NCBI GenBank assembly: GCA_963989385.1
Contig: OZ022507.1
Coordinates: 55,067,400 to 55,131,399 of the forward strand
DNA length: 64,000 bases
Direction: 5' to 3'
From: Ctena decussata
Taxonomy: Eukaryota > Mollusca > Bivalvia > Lucinida > Lucinidae
Shown: positions 1 through 11,900 of the stretch, piece by piece
Position numbering within the stretch: the first letter of the stretch is position 1
Layout: every line of letters starts with the position of its first letter
Translations under genes and position numbers: made by a program
Notes under the pieces: generated by a model
Told to the model about the DNA's origin: nothing
Seen by the model: the letters and a program-made list of their open reading frames with translations, nothing else
Databases searched by the model: none

Positions 1-676
1 ATTTGGTTAACTGAATGAGTAAATGAAGATATTATGTTGCTAAAGGTCAAGGTCATTCTTTGACCTTTGTTCAATGTCTCTGAGATTCTGTCGCCTGTCA
101 ACATTTTCAAACATCTTCTCTGAAGCCACTGGGCCATTTGAAGCCATATTTTATGTGGAACCTTACTGGGTCAGAGAGATCAATGTTTGTTCAGATGGTC
201 ATGGTCACAATACCAAGCTGGCTGCCATGTCCATATATGGTAAAAACCCTTCAGAAATCTTCTTCTCCATAACCAAAGGCCTAATGACCTTGTGGCAAGG
301 GGCCCATCATAGTTTGTACAAATCATGACCATGCATTGACCGTGACCTAATTTATGGAAGGTCAACTTTGGTATGTTATGCTTTTATATGTTATATGGGA
401 AAATGCTTAAACAGTTGATTTCATGGGAAGTTTTTAAGCCTAGATGTATTATTGGAAAATATGGCTAACTAAATGAATACATGAAGACATAAGATCATCA
501 AAAGTCAAGGTCATTTTTTTAACTTTGCTCAAGGTCACTGAGATTTTACAATTAAAATATGCACTCCTTATAAGCCACTGGTTTCAAATTTGTAACAAAT
601 GAGTGAAATGACAAATTGTGTCTTTTGACAGAAGGTGTCAGGTGAGCTACAGGACCATTGGGGTCCTCTGTTTTTT
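1..676 (-). mobile_element. Helentron-like element A, right end of a copy cut by the window edge
   Basis: Contains one to two units of the A tandem family and ends with a terminal stem (AGGACCATTGGGGTCCT) and CTCTG-TTTTTT. It lies head-to-tail with the next copy. Confidence 0.55.
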
Positions 677-680
677 GGGT

Positions 681-2860
681 TTTTAGCTCACCTGTGGTGA
701 GCTTATAGTATAGACTTGGTCCGTCGTCCGTCGGCGTCGGTGTCGGCGTCCACAATTTTAAACATCTTCTTCTCCGAAACCACTGGGTGGATTGAAGCCA
801 AATTTCATATGGAGCCTTAACAGGATGGGGGAACGAAAGTTTATATATTTGGTCCAGGTCACATGACCAAGATGGCCGCCACGCCCATATATGGTAAAAA
901 CCCTTCAAAAATCTTCTTCTCCAGAACCAAAAGGTCTATGACCTTGAAACTTGGTATGTAGCATCGGGCATGCGGGCCCATCATAATTTATATAAATCAT
1001 GACCTTGTGATGACCTTGACCTAATTTATGACATGGTCAACTTTGGTACGTTAGGCTTTTATATGGGAAAACGCTTAAACGGTGGATTTCTCAGAAACTA
1101 TTTAAGTCTAAGGTACAATACTTGGTATACATGGTTGACTAAATGACCAGATGAAGATATTACGTCACTGAAAGGTCAAGGTCATTCCGTCGGACCATCC
1201 GTCGTCAAGATTTTCAAACATCTTCTCCTCTGAAACCACTGGGCCGATTGAAGCCAAATTTCATATGGAGTCTCAGTGGGATGGGGGAATGAAAGTTTAT
1301 ATATTTGGTCCAGGTCACATGACCAAGATGGCCGCCATGCCCATATTTGGTAAAAACCCTTCAAAAATCTTCTTCTCCAGAACCAAAAGGCCTATGACCT
1401 TGAAACTTGGTGTGTAGTATCAAGTATGCGGGCACATCAAAGTTTATACAAATCATGACCTTGCGTTGACCTTGACCTAATTTACTGCATGGTCAACTTT
1501 GGTACGTTAGGCTTTTATATTGGAAAACGCTTAAACAGTGGATTTCTCAGAAACTATTTAAGTCTAAGGTACAATACTTGGTATATATGGTCGACTAAAT
1601 GACCAGATGAAGATATTATGTCACTAAAGGTCAAGGTCATTCCGTCGGACCATCCGTCGTCAAGATTTTCAAACATGTTCTCCTCTGAAACCACTAGGCC
1701 GATTGAAGCCAAATTTCATATGGAGTCTCAGTGGGATGTGGGAACGAAAGTTTATATATTTGGTCCAGGTCACATGACCAAGATGGCCCCCACGCCCATA
1801 TATGGTAAAAACCCTTCAAAAATCTTCTTCTCCAGAACCAAAAGGCCTATGACCTTGAAACTTGGTATGTAGCATTGGGCATGCGGGCCCATCATATTTT
1901 ATACAAATCATGATCTTGCGTTGACCTTGACCTAATTTACGGGATAGTCAACTTTGGTATGTTAGGCTTTTATATGGGAAAACGCTTAAACAGTGGATTT
2001 CTCAGAAACTATTTAAGTATTAGGTACAATACTTGGTATACATGGTCGACTAAATGACCAGATGAAGATATTATGTCACTAAAGGTCAAGGTCATTCCGT
2101 CGGACCATCCGTCGTTAAGATTTTCAAACATCTTCTCCTCTGAAACCACTGGGCCGATTGAAGCCAAATTTCATATGGAGTCTCAGTGGGATTGGGGAAC
2201 GAAAGTTTATACCCGGGGTGGGTCACATGACCAAGATGGCCACCATGCCCATATATGGTAAAAACCCTTCAAAAATCTTCTTCTCTAGAACCAAAAGGCG
2301 TATGACCTTGAAACTTGGTATGTAGCATCGGGCATGCTGGCCCATCATAGTTTATACAAATGATGACTATGTGTTGACCTTGAATTAATTGACGACATGG
2401 TCAACTTTGGTATGTTAGGCTTTTATATTGGAAAACGCTTATACAGTGGATTTCTCAGAAACTATTTAAGTCTTAGGTACAATACATGGTATATATGGTC
2501 AACTAAATGACCAGATGAAGATATTACGTCACTGAAAGGTCAAGGTCATTTTGTCGGTCTGTCTGTCATCAAGATTTTCAAAACATCTACTCCTCTGAAA
2601 CCACTGGTGCGATTGAAGCGAAATTTCATATGGTGTTTAAGTGTGATCAGGGAATAAAAGTTTGTTCTCAGGGTCTTGACCAAGATGGCCGCCATGCCGT
2701 ATATGGTAAAAACCCTTCAAAATCTTCTTCTCCAGAACCAAAAGGTGTATGACCTTGAAACTTGGTATGTAGCTTTGGGCACTCAAGCCCATCATAAACA
2801 TTAAAATATATATCAGGACCAAATGTCAGGTGAGCTACAGGACCATTGGTCCTCTTGTTT
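681..2860 (-). mobile_element. Helentron-like element A, complete copy with ~455-bp tandem units
   Basis: Begins TTTTAGCTCACCTG-TGGTGAGC, i.e. on the minus strand a hairpin followed by CTAAAA. Then GTCC/GTCG-rich microsatellite, about four and a half units of about 455 bp (starts near 760, 1200, 1660, 2115, 2570), then the stem AGGACCATTGGTCCT and CTCTTGTTT. Hairpin plus CTAAAA and central tandem repeats match non-autonomous Helentron-like (HINE/DINE) elements. Units carry CCATATATGG and TCAAGGTCA. Confidence 0.6.
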
Positions 2861-2865
2861 TACAG

Positions 2866-2932
2866 AAGACTTCAAGGCGTGCTGGGAATGACTGTTACTC
2901 CACGGTTCTTGTCGTCACTACTAGTGAAGGGG
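2866..2932 (+). CDS. CACHD1: CACHD1-like exon 1 of window (Cache domain strand)
   Basis: The acceptor TTTTACAG precedes and GTAAGT follows. The exon enters with one base completing a codon and ends in phase 0. It encodes 22 residues including GVLGMTVTPRFL, a Cache-type hydrophobic strand and helix. The acceptor abuts the end of the repeat finishing at 2860. Confidence 0.6.
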
Positions 2933-5900
2933 GTAAGTAGTTGGGTGTGGGAGTCCAAATTATTATACCTTAACTGAATTATGCAAAACTACTGAGTCTT
3001 GTAGTAGATACCAAAGTAAATTGCATATAGATCTAGATCAGACTGCCCTTGAGCATTCGTATTTAAGACATATTATATTCTGTTTTAGGGTTTTCACCAA
3101 TAGCCTTTTTTTGCTGATGTGCCATAAAACTCATATTACTTACTTTCTGGAGGTACTGGTATACCTTTATTAATCTAAATTTCATCTTTAAACTATTTGG
3201 TTTTGACACCTTTATAAACTACTGAGCACAGTGGTAATTCTTACCTGTGCTGTCAACCGAGCCATTCAGTTACCATACATGCAAAAAGGGGCTGTCGACC
3301 AAGACACAGCAGTATTAGCTCAGTCGACAGCCATTCCCAGTAGTATCATTTACCATCATTATTAATGCTAAAACTGAATCCCCAGTCAACAGTCTCTTTG
3401 TATTGTACCCTCTTGGTTGACAGCCACTTTGTACTGTACCTTCATGGTTGACAGCCACTTTGTATAGTACCTGCTCAGTTGACAACCATTTTGTATAGTA
3501 CCATTTTGGTTGACAGCCACTTTCTATAGTACCTTCTTGGGTTAACGAGGAGCCCCGGTAGCTCAGTGGGTTAAGCGCTGGCCTACTGATCTAGCGGTCG
3601 CGGGTTCGAGCCCCGCCGGAGGCGGAGTTCTTTCCATCGTAAACGGGGTTCCATTGCACACAGCCTTCCATTATCACAAGCCCATCGTCCTGATATGACT
3701 GAAATACTGTTGAAAAGGATGTTAAATCGCAAGTCATCCATCCATCCATCTTGGGTTAACAGCCACTTTATATAGTACCTTCTAATTTGACAGCCACTTT
3801 GTATAGTACCTTCTTGGTTGACAGCCACTTTGTATAGTATTTTCGTGGTTGACAGCATAGGTAGCTAAAGTAATATTACCACCATGGTGAGGACCACAAT
3901 AAAATTTGATACTTTGTGATTGTAGGCGGCTGATTGCTATGGTTCTGACAAGACATGTCATATAGTGGATGACAAAGGGTAAGCTATTGAGCCTTTATCA
4001 CAAAAAAAGTACATGTAATACCATATTAATCCTAATAAATGCTCCTGCTTTAATAAAAAGCCCACTGTCTCTTTTTCAGAAAATAATGTTATAGTGGCTT
4101 GCCAACCTCCGTGTTTTCCTTCAGTTTTACAAGGAGGAAGTACATGAATTCCTGTTTGCTTCTCTGGGGGATGTATCTCCTCCAAATGGGAACCACTCTT
4201 CAAGGTTCCTCCAGGAGCAAATTCTTTCCTTTTAAGAGTTGATTTCAATTGAGAAGGAGACAAAAAAGGAATATGTAGTAAAATTTCTTTTTCTGAAATT
4301 ATGTCCATTCACCTTAATAATTTTTTATTAGAAGTATTTTGGCAGCGAAGGATTTACTTCTCTATAAGATCTAATTGTTGCTCTGGTGCTTGGAGTTGCA
4401 TTTTGTGGATTTGTTTTCCTTGAGCCCCCGGGAGAACATCATTATGTGAATAGGATTAAAACAAATGAGCCGCGACATGAGAAAACCAACAAAGCGGTTG
4501 TGTGCCCGGCGCAAACTCAGATCAGCCTGGGCATCTGTCCAGTCTGATCAGACTCTTCTTAAGCACTTAAAGGGTAGCTGAGGGTCTATGCTACCTCCAT
4601 GGGGACAGCGTAGACTCTGATCAGACTGGGCGGATGCCCAGGCTGATCTGAGTCTGCGCTGGGCGCACAACCACATTGTTGGTTTTGTCGTGTCGTGGCT
4701 CAAATGATGATAAATAATATCTTTTATCTTGATATTGTCAGCAGAGTCGTTATTAAAAATACTGTTTTTATCCTATCAAACGCCACTGGGGCATTGCATT
4801 TTAAGTGAGGTGGGGCGTTATGTATTGAGCTGACAGTGTAGTAAAATAACTACTCCAAAATAACTCATAGTAGCAGTATTAAGATGAATGGATATACTTT
4901 CAGACAAAGCAACTTTACTACCAGTATTTGCCTCCTTTCTTGGCTAGGTCAACTCTGAAAGGAAAGGAAAGAATTCGCTCCTCTAGGAAAAAGAGTTTGC
5001 ACCCCAAGGGGGGGCAATTTTTTTCTGTGTAAGAGTAATCCCAGTTTTCAAATGACACCTAATAAAGATTATCAACTTTTGGATCTGTAAAAGGGTATGG
5101 AAAATTGGAAAAAATATCAGGGAAAATTAGGGAAGAGTCAGGGTATATTGAATTGGGCAAGGAGTGAGTGTGGCATATTTAAATTTTAGCAACATTTAAC
5201 CATCCATGAAGCCATATGAAATGTTTGCACTAATGATTGATAAGTGAAATGAGAAAGATAATCCATAGAGACATGTTGCCGACATAACCATAATGAAATG
5301 AGCTGTGACATGACAAAACCAACAATGTGGTTGTGCGCTCAGCGCAGACTCAGATCAGCCTAGGCATCCGCCCAGTCTGATCAGACTCTTCGCTAAGTGC
5401 TTAAAGGGTAGCTAAGGGTCTGAGCTACGTCCATGCGGACAGGGAAGACTCTGGTCAGACTGGGCGGATGCCCAGGCTGATCTGAGTCTGCACTGGGCGT
5501 ACAACCATTTTGTTGGTTTTCTCATGTCGCAGCTCAAATCCTTTTTATATACACTCACAATCATATTTTTTCTGTAAACATCAACCATATTAATCCTAAT
5601 AAATGCCCCTGCTCTAATAAACACCCCCTGCCTCTTTTCCGAAAAATAATGATATGTTAACTTGTATTAATTCCGGTTTGCTTCTCTGGATGAGGTAGCT
5701 CTTTGAAATGGGGTCTACTCTTAGAGGAGCAAACTCTTACCTGTAAGAGTTGACCCCTACTGAGAAGAGAGGCCAAAAACAAAAAATAGTGAAATTGTTT
5801 CCTCTGCAGGTATATCCATTCACCTTAATTCCGTTTTATTAGAAATATTTTAGGAATGGCTGGTTGCTACTCTTTACGCTCTAAACAACGCCCCCTTTCT

Positions 5901-8900
5901 TAAAATGCAACGCCCCTGTGGGGGTTAAATAGGATTAATATGGAATACAGTTTGAGTATTACAGTAGGGGAAAGAAACACTCAAGTGATATTTATATGAT
6001 TTTGGTTCAGTTGTAAACATTTTAAGCACCAGTGACGGAAATAGCAGAATTTGCAAACAACATAGATCTTGATGTGGCGGCTCATGATGAGCCGCCTCTT
6101 CTAGATCTACACTGTTTGCCCTCTAGTCTTTGAATTATCAATATGAAATGTCTTGGACAAGGCATTTTTTAAATTTTTGCAGATGTGAATTTTGTCGTCT
6201 GCTTTTTGGTGCTTAAAGAGTTAAAATGACACCTTTTCTCATTGTTTCAGAATTATAATTGATTCATTCCTGGGAAAGAGTCAGAGCAGGCATATATCCA
6301 CAGTCTTCCCATGGCTTGCTGATAAGCTACGCAAAGAAGGCAAACTGAAGGTAAAACCCAGCAGGCACACAACCTTGAAACAACCTTGATTCAATGTCAT
6401 GACATTGAATCATGGTTGATTATATGTTTTTTCAATGTTGTAAGCCTGGGGTGTATAAAGAGTTGGAAGCAAATGCGTTTGAAGTTAAATTTGCTCCAGT
6501 ATAATGCAATGTATCATAACATGACCGTCACCCCATGCTGAATTTTTTAGGGTGATAAAGATTGCAAGAGAAAGTTCAGACATTGTAGTTAATAAAATTT
6601 TCGTTGCAGGTAGACTGGTGCACTGGGTTCTCAGATGGTTATCACAAAATGACCTTCACCTTAGACAAGGTAGACAGTTCAGATGTAACCAATGGCAACC
6701 AATGTGAGCAGTATAAACTACAACATATTCCTGGAACTAATATTCATCTGTTGGTGCTGAATAACAGGACAACTTCAAACTGTGATGAAGCAGCAATAAA
6801 GGTAATACATAAGAGTTAATAAATGAGCCCAGACATGAGAAAACCAACAAAGTGGCATGTGTGCCATGCGAAGACTCAGATAAGCCTGGCCATCTGCCTA
6901 GTTTTAGCAGACTCTTTGCTGCACACAGAAAGGGTAGCTAAGAGTCTAAGCTAGCTCCATGTGGACAGCGAAGCCACTGATCAGACTGGGCAGATGCCCA
7001 GGCTGATCTGAGTCTTTGCTGGGTGCACATGCCACTTTGTTGGTTTTGTCTCGCGTCTCATATTTTTTAAATGTGAATGGGTACTTACTAAGGGAAAACA
7101 ACTCTGTTATTTGCCCTTTGGTTCCCTTCTCAATGAGGATTGATTCTGAAAGATTGAAATAGGAGCAAAGTTTCTCCTTAAAAGAAAAAGGGCTTAGTTG
7201 TCCAGGGAAGCAAACAGGAAGTCATAAAGTTGTTTCCCTTTGTAGAAGAAATGGTCGAAAAACATGGAGGTGCTCTCATACACCCAAATGGAATGGGAAC
7301 ACTTTCAAGGCAGATCATTTTTTTATCTAGAACAAATTGTCTCGTATTTCATTTGGTGGCTCCTCTCTGAGGAAAGAATATGCTCCCTTCAGGAGCAAAT
7401 TCTTCCCTTTAAGAGTAGCAACCTCTTGGAAGGGTTTTGTGTTTACTGGAAAGGCAGCAGGAAATTAAAAAAAACAGATCTAGATTTTTGGGGAAATCTC
7501 TCTTTTAGATGATTTTAAATCATTTTAGAAAGAATAAAGGCCATGTTGTAGCTTAACTATTGTAGTAATGTTCATTTGTATTGCTATTGTAGCCATGTGT
7601 ATGTCCATCCTCCTCCAAAGATGTCCTGCCACAATGTCAGTATTGCTATGGTAACCTAGGAGGAGCCTGTCAATGCGAGTGTTCCTGTGACTCAGACTTT
7701 AATCAGTGTCAGGACACATACAACTTTACCAACACCAACTTTCCAAAGAAAGCATGCTATTGTAAGTTTTTAGATTACCTCTACAATAATAGTGAGTGGA
7801 GTGGAGTGGGGTGGAGTTGATTGGAGTGGAGTGGAGTTTAGCGTCCCACCATTCAGTGGCGGATCCAGAGGGGGGGGGGGGTCATGAACCCCCTTCTCAG
7901 CCCAAATTATCTTATTTCCATGGGGAATTTCAGGAAAAATTGGTCAAACTGCATAAATCGAATCCCCTCAGCTAATTTTAACCCCCTATCCAAAATTCCT
8001 GGATCCGCCCCTGCCATTAGCTTGGTCATACAAAGGTGGGACCCCGGTTTAAAGAAGAACTATTGTTGTCACCTGAATCTGTCTCCACATCAACAGCCTC
8101 AGTTGAGTGTTTTGGTTGAAGATTTTAAATACGAATCCCAAGCACAAGCTAAGCAAGCTATCTGGTACATAGACAGGACTTGTTTAAGTAGGCAATTTGA
8201 AAAGTGTGTATGTACTCTTCTGTGACTGAAACTGTATTAATCCTATTAAACACCCTCTGCTTCAGTAAACACCCCCTGCTTCTTTTCCGAAGATGTCATA
8301 ATTTTATTAAAATGCATAAATTCCTGTTTCCTTCTCTGGATGAGCTAGCTCTCTGAAATAAGGTCTACTTTTAAAGAAAAGAATTTGCTCCTAGAGGAGC
8401 AAATTCTTTCCTTTAAGAGTTGACCCCCATCCCTACTGAGAAGGGTGGCAAATAAAATCAGAGTTACTTCTGAAAGTATGCCCATTCACATAAATATTGC
8501 TTATAAGAGGTATTTTGGCAGTGTCTGATTTACTGCAATTAAGGCTCTTAATAGTAGTCAAACTTTTATAGATATGACACCATTTTCAAGATCACAGAAG
8601 GGTTTGAAATGCTCTTGAGTATATTGACATCTTTGGACCAAACTTGATAGATTATGTCAACATAGCAAAAGTTTTAGGATAATGAAATAAGGGGTGGAAA
8701 CATACTCATGGGGGATGAGAGGGGATTGGAATGGGCTGGTGGGGGACTTCTGTTTTTCTCTGGAAAAAAATTTCTTGTCTACTGTTAAAAGCACGTTTTC
8801 ATGACACACATGGCAAAGATTGAACATTGCCACTTAATTTTATAAAAAGTCTGTCAATGTACATTTTCCTTGTTTCAGGTAACTGACAGTTCAAAAACAG

Positions 8901-11900
8901 CTTTCACCTGCTAATTATCTAGGGATAGACGATTAACAAGATTGGATCGTTTCTAATGTATATGATAATTACCATAGAATAGAAACTCTTATTTGAGCCG
9001 CGACATGACAAATCCAACAATGTGGTTGTGCACTCAGTGCAGACTCAGATCAGCCTGGGCATCCCACCAGTTTGATCAGACTCTTTATTAAGTGCTCAAA
9101 GAGTAGCTAAGGGTCTAAGCTACTTCCATGCCGAGAGCGAAGACTCTGATCAGACTGGGCGCATGCCCAGGCTGGTCTGAGTCTGTGCTGGGCACACAAC
9201 CACATTGTTGGTTTTCTTGTGTTGCGGCGCATTTCTTCAAAAAGAAAAAAATGACAGAAGCACCTGCCCCAACTATAATATGTAATTAGCACATCTTTGC
9301 AAAGCAAAGAAGTGTTAAGTGTTTTTAATTATCTTGTTTTGTTTTTATACCCAGCCACACGTTAGTGGCGGGCTATAATGTTTTCACGTTGGCTGTCGGT
9401 AGTACGTACGTCCGTCTGTCCATCCACACTTCGTTTTTGTGCGATAACTTATGTATTTATTAACGGATTTCATTCAAATTTTGCACATGCAGTTGTATCA
9501 AGAATGTCTCGCTTGGGATTGTTAATGGGCAAATTTCAATAATTTCTGACTGAGTTACAGCACTTGTCAATGTATACAAACTGTTTTTTGGCCTCTAGTT
9601 CCTTTACTTTTGCAAGTATCGTGATGAAACTTCACAGAAATGATCGAAGTAACAAAAGCTTAACAATACCATAAAACTTTTGTCCTCATGGGTTATCTGC
9701 CCTTGCCCCAGGGCAATATACATGTATAAAATCATTAAAAAATCTGTATAAATTCTGAGTTTGAAGCAGTTCTTCTGAAACTTACAGGAAATGATCAGCA
9801 TAGTAAAAGCCTCCCATTATGCTCAACATTTACCCCATTAGGGGTTATCTGGCCCTGCGGCCGCATATATAAATTCATGGAAAAAAGTAATATAAAATCA
9901 TAGTTCAAAGCAGTGTTTCTGAAACTTACAGCAAATGATAAAATAATAAAAGTTTCCTGTGTTGCTTGAAATCGACCTCATGGGGATTATCTGCCCCTGC
10001 CCTTGGGCTATAAACATGCATCTAATGTTGATAAATCTATATAAAATCAGAAGCTGAATAGATATTTCTGAAATCTACAACTGCTCTGTCCTCAGGTTAT
10101 ACAGAGAAACACAAAAAGATCAGGAAAAAAATGGATCAGTGAAAGAGGTATGCAGTGGCGGGGTATCACGCAGTCGTCTGCGATGCTTTTATTTGTTTTG
10201 CATACAGTAAGGGTTGAGTGTATATGAATGAACCAACTTGAACTTTCAATAACTTTTGAAAGACTGAACAGATTTCATCCTGTTATAGAAAATCACTCCC
10301 CCATAAAATCATTGCAGTTTCCGCGTGCTCCTTACAGCCACGCGGTATGGTGGGCCATTAGTGACACAATTAAATGAACAACCCTCATATAAGTATATAT
10401 CACTATAATGCACTGGTGCATGTCAAGTTTTATCAGATAGCTTCAGTAATGCATGAGTTTTTGCCCTTGAATTGATTTAAAATCAATAAAATAAGCTATA
10501 ACCAAGGAACCAATTACTGAAATTTGACGAAACTTAAAAGAAATATGTATCACCATAACATAGCTATGCACATAAGGTTTCATTAGAATGGCATCAGCAG
10601 TGCATGAGTTATTGCCCTTGGTTCAAATTGAAATTGATAAATGCAACCGTAACTGAGAAAACAATGAATGGAATTCTATGAAACTTTTAATGAATATGGC
10701 TCACCATAACATGGAGGTGCATGTGAAATTTTGTCAGAATCACATTAAAATTCATGAGTTATTGCCCTTCAGTTCCTTTAAATAAAAAAAATGAGTCATA
10801 ACTAAGTACCCCATGAGTGGAATTTCATGAAACTTCAAACAATAGTGTATTGGCATAAAATGACAGTGCACATCAAGGTTTGTCTTAATGGCATCAGTAG
10901 TGCATGAGTTATTGCCCTTTGATTGAGTTAAAATACACAAATTAGCCATAACTAAGGTACCAATGAATGAAGTTTTTTGAATCTGAATATAAATACAAGG
11001 ACTTCTATGCTTAAGGTGAAGATTTTCCCCATTAAGCCTCGTTTACACGATATGTTTTTGCACATGTGGCAAAAAGAATATATGGAAAATAGCACATATG
11101 GTTTTGTGTTTATACGATATGCAGAGAGCACATATTTTCTCAGACTTTCCCGCCATTTACCTGGAAATGTCTGCATAATTTTGTCATCTTTTATGTTACA
11201 AAAATGTAGACTGAAGACATGCTGATGATTCCAATTCGTGTGTGATTCATTACCTATGCTTATGAGCAAAAGCAACATATAAGAGTACAGACCTAAAATG
11301 AAAGGGCTTCAACGTTCAGAAAAGCAGACAGGAAAGCATAAAAGTTGTTCCCCTTTGTAAAGTACATATAATATTCAAGAAAGATACATTCTCATACCCC
11401 TGATATCAATATTTTGGTATTTTAAATTCATACTGAGGTTGCAAAGCAATTAACCTCAGCGCAAAAGCAATTAACCTCAGTGAACTCTCTTCTGATTGGT
11501 CAAAAGCTTATGGAAAAAAGCATAAGGATAGAACATGTTCTATTCCTTGTGCTTTCCACATGTGGGAAGAATAAGCAGTGCATAACTCTGTTTAGACGGT
11601 ATGTTTTCCATATGTGCACAGAAAACTTATGTGGAAAACATATCGTGTAAACGAGGCTTTAGACTAGCTGGCACGACAGGTTTGGAATTTCAAAAGTATA
11701 AAGTTTTTTCCTTAGTAGAGCTTCCACAAATATGTAAACCGTATGAAATCAGATCATTTGTGATTCAGACCTGAAGACATGGGGAGATAATCCAGGTTGA
11801 ACTTATCTACCCTAAATTTAAGGTTTTTGCATACCTCATTTTTTGACGGAATAAAAGCATTGATTCCAGAAATTTTTGTCATAAATGCATGCTAAATCAG

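Noticed and set aside
1618..2261. Short open frames recurring in the ~455-bp and ~150-bp tandem units
   Set aside because: They follow the repeat period, break at different places in each unit, occur on both strands and show no domain. Same for units at 20172-23190, 29521-31609 and 46840-50376.
3551..3625. A tRNA gene with GGGTTCGAGCCCC T-arm
   Set aside because: The acceptor ends do not pair well and the sequence is the head of SINE-1.
10952..11278. A 108-residue open frame on the minus strand
   Set aside because: It crosses the border between element M and the nested PIF-like MITE and has no recognisable domain.
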